A stretch of 64,000 nucleotides of DNA from Plenodomus lindquistii (Eukaryota; Ascomycota; Dothideomycetes; Pleosporales; Leptosphaeriaceae), in NCBI GenBank assembly GCA_025504975.1, contig JANUWI010000003.1, forward strand, positions 2,232,001 through 2,296,000. The letters are read 5' to 3'. Each line of letters starts with the position of its first letter. Position 1 is the stretch's first letter. The position numbers and the translations under genes are program-made. Positions 31,012-42,759 of this stretch are shown piece by piece. The notes beneath the pieces are model-generated. The model made no database searches. It had not been told where the DNA came from and saw only the letters and a program-made list of their open reading frames with translations.

Positions 31012-34000
31012 TCACGACCTATACGCAACATCAAACGTACCCGTCCAGTCCAAACCCTCGACCGGTCGGCCCAACGAGCTATACCTCGTACACTTGTAGT
31101 TTTTACCGTTTGGCGCAATCTCCTGGAACATGACGGCCTTGCAAGTAGCCAGTCCGGTGCAGTAGTTGATGCAAGCCGCGAACGAAGGCAGGTAGATGTT
31201 GTCAATCGCAGCAACGGGTGATGATCCAGCTGCCCCACAAAAGATCTCATAGTCGAAGCCGTAGAAGTTCTTCTTGCCATTGGGACCCAAACCGCCGCAA
31301 GGAGCCATGGTATTGTCGTCACCACTTGGGGTCGGTGTTGGAGATGGCGTGGCTGTCGGCGAGACTGTTGAACTGGCGTAGGGTGTGATGGAAGCAGATT
31401 TGGATTGCGAGACTACAGTTGATGACGGGGGTAGCGGCCATCCTTGTAGTGTTGAAGATGGTGCTCTTGACATGACTGGTGTTGAAGAACTGGATTGAGC
31501 GTTGACCTCCGCACACTTGGCCGGACACAAAGTTTCCTCGTATGTCATCGTAATCTGCACGAAATTATACTGGGGTCCAAATATGGGCATGGTCCGTCGC
31601 CCATCAGTCTCTGGGTAATTTGCTGAGACATACAGAGCGTTGGTGTTAGTCTGATAGCACGTGAGACCCTTTATCGATGCGTCTTTCGTGCAGACGGCTT
31701 TGGGCTCCGCCGCAGCGGTCTTTATATCGGTAAATTTCATCCACATGCTTCCGCCGGTGTAAGGAGTCGACATGACATATCCTCGCGAAGACTCGTACAT
31801 GGCACCACTATTGTCGAGATAATAGGTTGACGGCGGGCCATTGGTCAAATCGAACATGGGTGTGCTATATCCTGGCTTCATGCTCAGATACCTGCCTTCA
31901 ATCAAGGGGAACCCATGGCCGACGACCTTGAAGCAGCTCGATTCGGCTGGTGGAACGAAACCGGACGCTATGCAATTCGCCGGGGCAGCAGATGGGGATG
32001 CCACCGGCGTGACTGTTGTCAACGAGGCCATTTTCGTTGCTGACGACAACGTCTTTGAGGACCGAGGTTGTACGGAAGAGGGTGATGGTGTGAGTGTGGG
32101 GGCGAGCGAGCTGCTGACAACCGGCGCGGCGAATGCGATACTATAGCCATTTACAGTCAGTCATCCGATCATTGCAAAGGAAATATATTGTCTGAGAGCT
32201 TGAACATACCATTGAGAGCCGAATCTGGTCTGTTGGTCGAACAGCGGGATTGGCTTGCCTCCAATAACAGCCTGGTTCTTGGTCGAAACGACAGCGTTCA
32301 ATTTCATGGAGCCTGCGTTACATGTGACGGTTTTGGGTGGCTGGGTGAGGCCCTGTGCAGCCAGAGCCGCTCTTCGAGCGGCATCAATCACTGCCGCAAC
32401 CCCACCACTTTGCAAACCCGCGAGTTTGATCGAGCTGAAGAGTCCGCGCTCGCTCAGACCGCTAGCATCATGATGCAACTGAGCGTTGACTCCACGCTTA
32501 GCGACTTGTTCCGTGCCTGACAAGACCTGCGCATCGAATCCCAAGTTGGTTTGGGTCGTGAGTACCATTGCGTTCTCCAGATTGGCCCCGAAGATGTTCA
32601 ATGATAACTGAATATCTGTCTTGATGTACGGAGTCAGGATCGTTCGTCCAGCTGTAGTAAGTTTAGGATAAGTGATTTGAGCCTGCGGTTGCCAGTTGCG
32701 CGCGTTTGATGCAGTTTTTGCCTTGACATCCATGTCGGCGGCAGCGCCTGAGTATGTGAGCACAGCGCCAGCCTGAACATCAATCTTTTGTGCGGTGTCG
32801 TAAGTGAGGCCGACACCATAGAGGAACTTTGGAGTGATGGTGACAACACCGGGGGCGGTAATACTGTCTAGTTTAAATGTTGATAAGACGCGATCGAAGG
32901 TACCAGCGCCGGGCCCGTTGACCCGAACGTTGAAAAGAAGAGAAGCAGTAGAAGACTGTGTAGCTGTAAATTGAGCAGAGACCACCATGTTCTCGGGATA
33001 GTTGAGCTGTCTGTCAGAGATATCAGTACAGTCCTTTGATGTTGTGTCTGCACATGGTTCACTTACTTGGCAACGATGACAACCTTTCCCTCGATTTTAA
33101 AGCTCGAAACATTGATGTTACAGTCGGCACATAGAACAGTCGCTTTGGAGTCATAGAAGACAAGACCGTTCGCGGGGAACTTGCTACTCAGCTTGAATTC
33201 TTGTGTTGTGGTTCCAGTGAGTGTGGTAATTGTGATCTGAGGTGGTTTGGGGCAATTGCCGAAGAGGCAAGATACAGCATCGTAGAGTTCCTTGCCGGCA
33301 GCACTATCATTCGTTAACAGAGGAGCATAGCTCAGGCTACAATGTCACGTACATCGCTCCGCAAACTTCGCAAATTTCGCCAACGAGATCGTTGCCCATG
33401 ACATCGAAGAACTTATCCCAACCGTCTCGTTTGGCGAGGGATCGAGTGGGGTGTCGAGCAAGGTCGCTGGAGTGCACAGCAGAACGTGGTGCAGGTGCCG
33501 ATATGGCGCGTGCTGGTACCTGACGCTTGCTGCTTGAGGTGGTCGAAGTCACAGGATTGTTGATAGCGGCGTCGTAAACAGAGTCGTCGGTACCCTGGTA
33601 ATCACTAACAGCAAGTTGCTCTGGGCCGCCTGGGGTGAAGTTGGGCTCATCCTCCGCACCAAGACCGTCGGCAGATTGCGAAACCAAAGTCTCGGGCAGG
33701 TCAAGGTGATCGGTCTCAAAGATGGCCTGTAGACTAGCTTGGTAGGCTGGGTCAGAATTGTACGGCTCGGCACCGAGTGGCTTTGTGGCTACTACTTCAT
33801 TGCCTTTCTTCATAGGAAGATCGATGGTGCCATCTGGGCCAGGCTTGGGTAGGCTTGCAGTGAGCTCGTTGAGTACCTGATTGTGGCAATATGCTGTCAG
33901 CGCGAAACCCTTACACATTATGGTCTGACATCACGTACCGCTTGGGCCGAAGGATTGAGCGACCATGAAACCGTGGAGGAGGCGACATCTCCGCTGGTAG

Positions 34001-35854
34001 AAGAAGCCACAAGACTAGAGTCACTAGAGACTGAAGCTGAAGCTGATGCCGATGCTGTGATAGACGCACTGGTGTACGTCATGGTCGTCAAAGAAGGCGT
34101 GACAGTAGATACGAATACTGAAGAGGTCATAGTACCAGCACGAGAGTTGGTGAAGTATGAGGTAACGGTGGTGGTGTAGCTCGCCAGCTGTTTACCATCA
34201 GGCTGAGCGACCATTTGTCCGTAGCTAATGTCCAATTCGTCCACAACCTGCTGGAGGGTAGTCTTGGAAACCAGGAAATCGACGGTGGTTTGTGCTATTG
34301 CACGTGCGCGAAAAATTCGAGGACTTGTTTGGATAGCGTACACACCACGTTCATTGCTGGGATTGCCTGAACCAATCTGTTAGAGTATACTCGGTAAATC
34401 ATTTGCAAATTTGACTTACAGCCATCAGCCAGCGTGAAGAGGATTGTTCCGAGCGTCCAAGTCTGTGCAAGTGCGGCGGAAACCGGATCGGCAAAGTTGA
34501 CGGTGATTTTGGTGTCTGAACAAGTGATCGTGTTGATAGGTCCGATGTTCTCGAGCAGAATGGCCTTATCTCCAGACGAAATTTTGGCCTGGATCAACAT
34601 TGTGTAGGTGCCTGGCTGTTCGGCGTAGTATAAGGTTACGGCGCTTGACGGTGAGAAATTCTTCTGGCTGTTGCGATCGACAGAAGGGTCACGCATAGGC
34701 AGAAGTTCGAGATTCTTGCCGCCGGTAGTAGTAGATGGTGATGGAGACACCGGAACGCTACTCGTTGTACCTGACCCTACTGAGACCTGGGTTATGGTGC
34801 TTGACGATGCGAGCGATACCTTGGTGCTCTCGGTGGAGAAGCTAGTCAAGCTTGCACTGCTGCGAGACACACTTTTAGAAGCTTGCTTGCTTACACTTTT
34901 GGATGTACTTTGAGGCGAAGCCTTCGAGGCACTCTTAGAAGCACTCTTAGAAGGGGACGGAGATTTGGAAGCGCTCTTAGAGGCGCTCTTGGAGACACTC
35001 TTGGAAGCACTGACAGAAGCAGTCTTAGAAGCAGTCTTGGAAACACTCTTGGAAGCACTCTTAGAAGTAGTCTTGGAAGCACTCTTAGAAGCAGATGCAA
35101 CCTTGGAAGCACTTTTAGAAGCACTCTGCTGCTGTCCAATCGAAGAGGGAACGATCCCGGGGCAAATACCGAAAGCAGATTGACATCCAGTCTTGCAGTA
35201 GTCATCACTGCGGCCGCAGTAGCTGTCATAACGTTAGTATCACCTTGTCTGACGGTAGAGCCAGAGATGCTCACTTATGTTTCGAGCAGCAATTACCAAA
35301 CGAACTACCTTTGCAGGTCTGACCACCATAGCCATGTCCACATCTAGCGTCCTTGGAAATTGGCGCGGAAGTAGGAGAGGGAACGGGCGTGGCAACTTTG
35401 CTGACTGATGGGGAGCCACCATTACAGGTACCAAATTTGGGTTGACATCCTGAAGAAGAGGCGCAGTACGAAGGGGACTTCCCGCAGTATCCGTAGGCCG
35501 AACAACAGTAACCAGGGGCGCACACAAGACCATTGGACTTGGGTCCACACTTGTTTGTGGAAGTGCCGACTGGCACACCAACCGGCGGTGATGGTCCACT
35601 GCAGCGGCCGAATGCAGATTGACATCCCTCCATGCTGTCAGTCGATGGAAACCCGAGAAGCCAATGTATGGAAGTATACTTACATTTTTCGCTTCACAAT
35701 AGCTTGCGGACGTTCCACACCATCCGTATTGACTGCAGCATTTTCCGTCTCTGCAGACCTGGTTGCCGCCCTTGGGACCACATTGTGTGGAACCATACTG
35801 AGCTGCGCATGTAGAGAGGGCTGCGAGAGCCGAGACGAGACTAGATAGCCTCAT
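31012..35854 (-). CDS. Large secreted protein with three chitin-binding type-1 (CBM18) domains
   Basis: Eight exons: 35854-35684, 35627-35275, 35222-34420, 34366-33939, 33876-33353, 33303-33067, 33010-32210 and 32140-31012. The summed length divides by three and gives 1481 aa. A signal peptide (MRLSSLVSALAALSTCAAQ) is followed by three hevein-like domains with CC(S)xxGxCG cores: GKCCSQYGWCG (about 40), GYCCSAYGYCG (about 95) and NCCSKHNYCG (about 172). A Ser-Ala-Ser-Lys repeat linker (about 205-285) follows. Next is a domain with SAVTLYYAEQPGTYTMLIQA (about 350-440), then Ser/Thr-rich stretches and two beta-rich regions without Cys motifs. The last 100 residues are Cys-rich and PAN/apple-like (CGGLGPNG to TFDVAYRS). 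KR dipeptides (SSSKRQ, LAKRDG, VAKRGV) are possible Kex2 sites. It may act in the cell wall or in shielding chitin, by inference. Acceptor 1 (TGGAG) is the least certain junction. Confidence 0.8.
34868..35128 (-). repeat. SASK-type 12-bp tandem repeats (coding)
   Basis: Some twenty degenerate copies of a 12-bp unit code for S-A/V/T-S-K tetrapeptides in exon 3 of the chitin-binding gene. The result is a basic, Ser-rich, probably O-glycosylated linker. Such arrays change length easily. Confidence 0.85.
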
Positions 35855-37495
35855 AGTGTATTAAGAATTAAGATTTTTAGTAAAGAGTGTGACGTTCTAA
35901 GAGAACTGTGAATGAGTGGCAGCCTGTAGAGGCACAGGCGAAGCTACGAACGAAGGTGTTGACTCTCATCATTAAAGATGGGCTTCAGCATCGCTATAAA
36001 GGCTACAACCACACGGTCCACGTGGTTCCAAATTCTCCACTGTACAGCGCAGTTATGGCGTCGTCCTGAGGCTGGCTGACCCCCTGTACGAATTGCTTCT
36101 AGGAAAGCCTCAAAGCGCTCAGTACGAAGCTCGAAGACGGCAGTGTCAACTGCTGCATTTAGCGAGACGGCAGCCTCCGGAGCGGAGAAGCTTCCATCCA
36201 AAGTTCTTACTTTTTCCAGGAGAGTCTGGACTCGTAGCGCTCAGTACTACCAGATGGTCTAGACTTTTCAATGGTGCATCTGCAAGTCGCGTACGATCTT
36301 TTGCGTGTGGAGATTGAGAGGCTGAACGAAGCCCCTTGAGATGACATGACCGAAGCCTAACTCGGTTAGCCTATGGCTAAACTTACGAGGTTCTGTGGCG
36401 CTCACCGCGAGGCTGAATCCTAAACAGCATAAACATGAATCTTCTGGACGAAGAAATCGATATCGTGTGACTCTTCCTCCTTTCCCGGGCCAATTCACAA
36501 AAACCTCCATTTTCTTCACCGCCCCGAGTTATGGATGGGTAGATCAGCCGGGATCCATCTGATTCAACTAAAGGAATGCAGGTCCAGTAAGTAGAGATTC
36601 ACATAGCTCAATTGTTCAGCTCCATTCAATATGACATCTTGCAGTGATTCCTTTTTCATACCGGAGTGCACATGTACCTACTTACAAAACCATGCAAAAG
36701 TACACGCCAAGACTAGAGCATGACTTAGCGTAGTGACACGCTCGCTTCAAAATAGCTTGCAGGGGGTCAGGGGTCGGCATTGCCGAATAGTTCTCGTCCC
36801 AGGCTATTACTTGAGCCTTTCCGGCTGGTCACTGACACGCTATATGTACATGGCTCAACCTCATTAAAAGTTATGAATAATTGATGCAGGTAAAGAACCG
36901 CCGCTCGTGGCAGCTCCTGGCGCCGGCACGTCCTCGAATTGCGGACCGAGCTCCGTACGGGTGTCTTGTTGCCTTTGGCTCCAGACTGGTATATATAAGA
37001 ACCCAATTGATCATAGTACGGTATGCACACTAGGTTCAGTGCGTCTGTTCTCCGGAGTTGGGACGTCTGGCAGGCTGGTGTCTTTCTGAAACGGCCGTCG
37101 CGTTTGTAGTGAGGACATTATTGGATCCAACACGCACGGTAGGTGCAAACGCGTCGAAACAGCTCGTGTGGCTTCCTGATGTTGGCCTGTTCTGGTGGCG
37201 GTCGCGATGAAGACAGATGCCTTGGTCGATCGATGTACCATATCGCGGTGGCTACATTTCGTAGCATGGAATGATGAGTTCTGTTCTTGACGTCTTGTGG
37301 AGGAAACATCGTGAGATGTGCTCGGTGCGATCAATTTCCCGAGGTAGATCCTCCAAGCCCCACACCCCACATAACCCCATCCCCGGACAACGCGCTGCAG
37401 GTCCTCATCAGAAGGCTGAAAATGCATTTGCTCGTGCGCCATGTGGTCAAACTTGAACCTCCACACAAATCAGTCTCAGATGATATTCATTGAAT
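35855..37495. other. Intergenic region with two unsupported minus-strand ORFs
   Basis: The 1.6 kb separate the chitin-binding and carboxylesterase starts (divergent). Minus-strand ORFs 36268-36519 and 35944-36201 (MEVFVNWPGKGG and FELRTERFEAFLEAI) look somewhat protein-like, but I could not splice them in phase. A TATATATAA element lies near 36989-36997. Confidence 0.45.
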
Positions 37496-39133
37496 ATGAC
37501 GATCCAACACGATGATGTTCACCAGCACACCACGCTGCAAGCCTCCATTCGTGGCCTACGCTCTCCATCGATAATCCAATTCAGAGGACTGAAATATGCA
37601 AATATACCGGCAAGATACAAGGAGTCGGTTCCGAATGACGTGCTCACACCTGGTTCGGACGGAGTGGTCGATGCGACTGAGTTTGGCCCATCTTGTCCAC
37701 ACTCGCGTGCTGCCCAAGCATGGGATCTGACGCTGCTCGGGAACGTCAATCTACCTCCTACACGGGAAGAAAAGATGAACGAGTTCGAATGCTTGAATTT
37801 GAACGTTGTAGTCCCCACCGAACATCTGAATTCAGATCCTATCAGACAACTCCCAGTATTTGTCTGGGTGCATGGCGGCGGATTGAGTATGGGATCAAAC
37901 AGTTGGCCGCAATACAACGTAGCAAAGTTTGTCGAAAGAAGCATTAAGATTGGGAAGCCTGTCGTTGGTGTTGCTATTAATTACCGCCACAATGTCTTTG
38001 GGTTCCTCGCCAGCAGAGAGATAGATGCGGGAGGCAACATGGGCTTCAAGGATCAGGTACTTGCATTTCGGTGGATCAGGAAGCACATTTCCGGGTTTGG
38101 TGGCGAGTCGAACAATATTACCGCCGTGGGAGAATCGGCTGGAGCGATATCACTGTCGACGCTGCTGTGCGCAAACGTTGGAAAAGAAAGCTTGTTCGAG
38201 CGCGTCATCTTGATGAGCGGAGAGACCACATTACGCAAACCAAGGGATGAGAGATGGCAGCAGCAAATGTATGAGGAGCAGTCGATACATCTGAAGCTTG
38301 ACCCCAAGGACGTCGCAGGCAGGAGGGACGCTTTGTTGCGTACCGGTGCGGAAGAATTGGCACAGAAGTTACCACTGGCTCAGCACTTTACAGGCACAGT
38401 TGATGGTAACTGGCTCAAGACTGACATTACCATCGATACTCTCAGCGACAATGAACGCGTCGAGCATAAACCCTCATGGTGTAAGGAGTTTGTGGTCGGA
38501 GACTCAGCACACGATGGCATCGTTTTAAAAGCAAGGATACTGGACCACCCACAGGTTCTCGCTCGCCTAAGAGATGCTTGCAATACTTACCTATCGCCGA
38601 ACGAAACGAGCACTCTTCTAGCCGCCTACAATCTCGACAGGAATACGTCGGTAGAAGAGCACGCAGATCGAATACGTGAATTAGCCTCAGAGCTTCGCTT
38701 CTACCTGCCGGTCCTTGCGACGCACAACGGCTGGAAGGACCGCGTACCATCTGGTCGTGCCTCGCGATATCACTTCCACATTCCGAGCCCGTTCGATGGG
38801 CCATTCAAAGGACTGGCATCACATGAGCTTGATGTTGGATACCTTCTACAAAACTTCAACGACCGACTAGACAAACATAATCGTAAGCTCGCCGAGGATA
38901 TGGCGGATCACTTTATTCAATTCGCGAACGGCGAAGGGTGGGTGGAGGAAGGAAAGCTTGTTGTATTCGATCACGATGGGATCAAGCAGATCAGCGAGAA
39001 AGACTATGACCAAATGTATCGAAACGGGCGAGGTGCGATACTCGAGAAGATTGGAAGACAGAAGCTGTGGTATGTGGCCGAGATGTGGCAGGGCGTGAGG
39101 GAAGAAGAGCATCTGCCCGACGACGACACCTGA
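37496..39133 (+). CDS. Type-B carboxylesterase (alpha/beta hydrolase)
   Basis: Single exon, 545 aa, no signal peptide, so probably intracellular. Order of motifs: substrate-side FRGLKYANIPARY (about 30), ECLNLNVVVP (about 100), oxyanion hole VWVHGGGLSMGS (about 125), INYRHNVFGFLAS, MGFKDQVLAFRWIRKHISGFGGESNNITAVGESAGAIS with the nucleophile Ser in GESAG (about 210), and the catalytic His in ASHELDVGYLL (about 445). The acid residue is probably in the stretch around 335-350 (GDSAHDGIV). The family hydrolyses carboxylic esters and some xenobiotics; the substrate is unknown. ATG 37496 is the first methionine of the frame (the codon at 37490 is TTG). Confidence 0.92.
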   Translation: MTIQHDDVHQHTTLQASIRGLRSPSIIQFRGLKYANIPARYKESVPNDVLTPGSDGVVDATEFGPSCPHSRAAQAWDLTLLGNVNLPPTREEKMNEFECLNLNVVVPTEHLNSDPIRQLPVFVWVHGGGLSMGSNSWPQYNVAKFVERSIKIGKPVVGVAINYRHNVFGFLASREIDAGGNMGFKDQVLAFRWIRKHISGFGGESNNITAVGESAGAISLSTLLCANVGKESLFERVILMSGETTLRKPRDERWQQQMYEEQSIHLKLDPKDVAGRRDALLRTGAEELAQKLPLAQHFTGTVDGNWLKTDITIDTLSDNERVEHKPSWCKEFVVGDSAHDGIVLKARILDHPQVLARLRDACNTYLSPNETSTLLAAYNLDRNTSVEEHADRIRELASELRFYLPVLATHNGWKDRVPSGRASRYHFHIPSPFDGPFKGLASHELDVGYLLQNFNDRLDKHNRKLAEDMADHFIQFANGEGWVEEGKLVVFDHDGIKQISEKDYDQMYRNGRGAILEKIGRQKLWYVAEMWQGVREEEHLPDDDT

Positions 39134-39581
39134 TATGCGAAAATGTAGCAAACGCTGAGTGTTCCTACCATTGCGTCTCTGCGTTTGCTTCAGCTGGTGT
39201 AGAGGACCGAAACTTGGCGAGTACAGGGTCTCGCTCAGCCCATAAGCATTCGGGAGGCGATGAATCAACCACACTTGATCGGCTGGAAGAACGATGGTAT
39301 AGAGCTATGGAGGAAGATTCGGTGGATTGTAGGAAGTGACATTCGAGGCCAGTGATGGTTGCCTGGGTGTGTGTGAATGGTAGATGTGGCACGGACTCAG
39401 CGAGGACACAACCTACACCTTTCACTTCCAGCAAACGGACTATTACGCTCCCGCAATCCCACCTAATCAAGTATAGCGCTATACTGCACACACCTCACCC
39501 TATATATTCTCTTCTACACTGCCCATTCTTCGCAACACACACTCTCCAACAACGTGTCCAAAATTGTCGCCATCCACAACA
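39134..39581. other. Intergenic region, no gene seen
   Basis: 448 bp between two plus-strand genes. Its end is a CA/CT-rich leader with TATATATT at about 39501, roughly 80 bp upstream of the next ATG. Confidence 0.5.
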
Positions 39582-40379
39582 ATGAACTACGTAGCTGAGT
39601 CGCGTTCTCCGTCGCCGGCATCTGAGCAGTCAGATGATGTTGACGATGATGTCACAACATTTTTTTATCGAGTCTGGATCAACCTCATAGGTGTCTCCGC
39701 CTAACCTTAACAATTTGCAATCAGAACTGATCAGAGCCTTAGTCCAGGTCCTCTCACCACCTTCCACCCATTCCTTCGACTCCCCGCTGAGATGCGCAAC
39801 CACATCTACAGCTTCGCCTTGGGATGCACAGACGTCACCTTGAAGTTCCCTTCCATATCTGCCGTATTAGATCGCGACGTTGATGCAGAGTCCTGGAAGG
39901 CCTTCTTCTTTCCCGCCGTAGATACTGTGACATCCCGGTCCATACGCAAGACCCGCAAGCTCCGTCATCCCCTTGCTCTCACCAAAGTCAACCGCCAGAT
40001 CCGCGAAGAGACACATCTTCTTTTCTTCTCACTCACGCGGTTTCACTTCTGGACACTCGTTAGTTACGAAGCACTTATCGAGTCGGTGGCAGACTCCCAG
40101 CGCCGGGCGATTCGAAGTCTTCACTTCGACGTCTATTGGCTGTATGAGGATCTGTACTTTGAGGATGTTGATGAGCGTCTTTCAGCCGAGGTACCCGCAG
40201 AAGAGACATACAAGATGTTTATCATGAAGAAATGGTTGAGGCAGATGCTAGGTATATTCAATGGCCTCGAGTATATGTTTGTTGAGGGGCGGTATTGGGA
40301 AAACGTTAGGCTCCCAGTGATCAGGTACGATAAGAAGAAGGGCGGACTCGATATCTATGGCGAAGATGTCACAATTTGA
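39582..40379 (+). CDS. F-box-like (LRLPAEMR motif) hypothetical protein
   Basis: Two exons, 39582-39690 and 39748-40379. The intron GTGTCT..GTCCAG contains CCTAACC and keeps phase, giving 246 aa. After an acidic start (MNYVAESRSPSPASEQSDD) the motif FLRLPAEMRNHIYSFALGC (about 46-64) opens the domain. TKVNRQIREETHLLFFSLTRFHFW follows, the conserved second element of this ascomycete family. No known catalytic site is present. By analogy it could be an F-box-type adaptor, but SCF binding is unproven. The donor/acceptor pair was picked because it is the only one I found that joins both frames, so the first 36 residues are less certain. It lies about 290 bp from a convergent minus-strand member of the same motif family. 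Confidence 0.72.
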
Positions 40380-40667
40380 GTTGGTCCGGAGGTCGATGAT
40401 GAGGATAGGCGGACGCATACATGATCGTACAGAATTGGAATAGTCATTGCACACTTGAATTCGCACAACGTTAATATATGCTTGTCACCGTCCGTGCTGC
40501 TTGAATATGGAATTGAATGTACATGACATACGCCCAACGAAAATGAGGCTCGTCCGCCAACCCTCACCCTCCTAGTGCTAGCGGTACCACTCAAAGCTCT
40601 GCCAAGGGTTCTCTCTGGGAAAAACAAGACTACGAAGACTGAGTTCGCTGATTCAGATCCCCGCACT

Positions 40668-41323
40668 TCACTTTCCATCTGGACATTCCGTCACCAGCTG
40701 CAGAGGTGTTTTGCCTGTGGCCCCCATAACTACCCTTTCCAGCAAGTCTTTAATCAGAGGAGACCACACTGGGATTTGCCGGAAAAGCACTAAGTCAAGA
40801 CCTGTGAGCGACTGGAAATTGCTTCCATCTCGGTAATTCGACCGACGAAATGTAAAGTGCGGCGGCAGTTTGACATCGCACAGGACGGTCTTGATACAAC
40901 TGTACTTTGAACGGCCCATGCACACAATCCACTTCGGCTCTGGCACTACACCGTGCAGGGTAGCTCCAGACTTGAACGATCAGAGGAACAAGGTTTGGCG
41001 TAGATCTCGTGACTTCCAAGCGCTAATTCGTAGATGCGATTGCGAAGTTCGCCTGGGAGGCGCAGAAAAGGCGATTCTAGCTGATTTCGGGCGGTGATAG
41101 CACTGAGTTCGGTTTGAATACTGGACAGCCTGGCGGGGCCGCACTGTGCTTCTGTATCGACCGACAAGGGAGCGCCGTGGTTACTGGTATCCGAAGACGT
41201 TTCCGTGGTGCTTTCGCATGGGCACGCGAGAGGCGCACCTTCGAAATATCAGTCTCACTGAGACCACAAATCTCATTGCTGTAGCTTACCAGTCACTGTA
41301 ATCTCTGCATCTTCTAATCGCAT
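40668..41323 (-). CDS. F-box-like (LRLPGELR motif) hypothetical protein, possibly decaying
   Basis: Model: exons 41323-41290, 41238-40990 and 40945-40668, phases consistent, 186 aa. The first intron is canonical (GTAAGC..CGAAG). The motif FLRLPGELRNRIYELALGS lies about residues 71-89. The second intron uses a weak donor (GTTCCT..GTGTAG, 44 nt) and joins AKP to LPEPKWIVCMG. Without it the frame closes at a TAG, so a frameshifted pseudogene is the main alternative. The C-terminal LDLVLFRQI resembles the LxxVCRQI element of the family but then ends soon, so the protein is shorter than most relatives. It is a convergent neighbour of the 39.6-kb member. Additional exons upstream of 41323 cannot be excluded. 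Confidence 0.5.
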
Positions 41324-41668
41324 TTTGGCCGGACCAAGATGGTAAGTCACTACACAGAGTGATCAATAATACATCGCGCAACAAGTAAAGCCGGATGAAT
41401 ACTCACTCACATGTATCGCTTTGGGGGCGGGATGCTTATCTGAGTATCATTTATGTTGAGGAGAATCGTGAAGTGAGTAAGAGGACAAAAGATGGTCAGG
41501 TGCAAGAACCTTGCGTTGTGTACCACATGAGCATGTTGTGACAAACGGAAGTACCTAGCGTGTTGATATTTGGGGAAGGAGCGTTAAACACTAGTGCATA
41601 GGTGAGCGCGAGTGAGTGACTTGATTTCAACACTACCGCCTCCACAATGACTTCACTGTAAAATCATT
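41324..41668. other. Short intergenic region
   Basis: 345 bp between two minus-strand genes. No feature is seen. Confidence 0.45.
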
Positions 41669-42297
41669 TCAAAACATCCTCATAGCATCATTGACCAAAT
41701 CCGCTCCAAACGTCGCTCCAGCCCCATACACCGCCGCATTGCCTAAACCCCACCGTCAGCTTATCCACCCCAGTATCACCACAAGCCCACAACTTACCAA
41801 ACTTATGTGCAAGTTTACCTGCCCACTCATGATGCTGCAATAACAACCATCAACCATGCGTTTCATCTGTCACAGCCAGATACCAAACCCACCTTAGGAT
41901 GCCCCGGATTAGCAGGATGCCCCGGATCCTGCGCCTGCTGTGCAATCAACGCCGGATTAAAAGCCTGATTCCCATTGACATAGCGCGGATCAACGTATTG
42001 ACTCGGTTGGCCATTGTGCTAATCCCCAAATCCAATCTGTTAGCAAAAAGTCTTCCCTGTCCTACTCCCTTGCAACCAAACTTCTCCAGCGAAAATAAAA
42101 ACGACAAGTGATGTTTGTGTGCAGCAGAAGAGAAGAAATAAGAAGGGAGGGACTGATGAATGGATGAACGGACATACAGGTAATTGCGCCGTTATACTCT
42201 GCAACTGCGGTCCACTCAGCACCCCGCTGTTGGCTAGGAATTCGAGTTCGGTGCGGATGGTGCCTAGGGAACGTGAGACTTGTGCGGGGTCGGGCAT
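41669..42297 (-). CDS. Small protein with LSB1/LSB2-like N-terminus, no SH3 domain
   Basis: Four exons: 42297-42178, 42018-41893, 41834-41798 and 41742-41669. All phases agree, giving 118 aa. The start (VSRSLGTIRTELEFLANSGVL, then SGPQLQSITAQLP) matches in style the N-terminal helical segment of yeast Lsb1/Lsb2 (SLTNIRTELDFL). These normally carry an SH3 domain after it. Here the chain goes on as QYVDPRYVNGNQAF, then a Pro/Gly/His stretch (DPGHPANPGHPK) and a Gly/Ala-rich tail (HHEWAGKLAHKFGNAAVYGA, then GATFGADLVNDAM) reminiscent of a glycine-zipper. Because three introns splice cleanly, I take it as a real gene and not a truncated one. Function is unknown; a role at membranes or in actin patches would be speculation. 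Confidence 0.75.
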
Positions 42298-42759
42298 GTT
42301 TGATGATTTGGTTTTGTTTTGAGTGGGGAGTTTTCAAAAAGTTGAGCCTCGCGGATGGGGGGCCAGGTGGAGGTGTGTGCTGTAGACAGTGTTTGAATGT
42401 ATTCACTGCCAAGTTGCTGTGTATCGCTTGGCGGGGAAGATAGGAGGGGGGCCCGCTTGTGACGTCAAGGTTGGTCTAGCTTTATACACTACTTACGATA
42501 CGAGGACCGGCTGCAGGACGACGATATGGTATGCATCGAGGACCGAGGATAGTGAGGGGGACGTCAGGCAACTCATGCACAAGCTGGGCAACTGAGCTTG
42601 ATGTGACTTTGTATATGTTCAATTCTATTTCATCTCATACAATGATGAGGGAAGGGTATTTTCTACACCGTCTTTGGTTTTGTTACAAGGCGCCAATAAA
42701 TGGAGTTCGTATCTATTCACACATAATAGAAACATACAGAGTGGGCTATGCTGGCGGGC
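42298..42759. other. Intergenic region, no gene seen
   Basis: 462 bp between the small LSB-like gene's start and the 3' end of MDM38. Nothing is recognised. Confidence 0.5.

Noticed and set aside
35944..36519. Two minus-strand ORFs (83 and 85 codons) that look partly protein-like
   Set aside because: Donor and acceptor combinations I tried give stops in both phases, and no motif is recognised. They could be a decayed gene, but this is not supportable.
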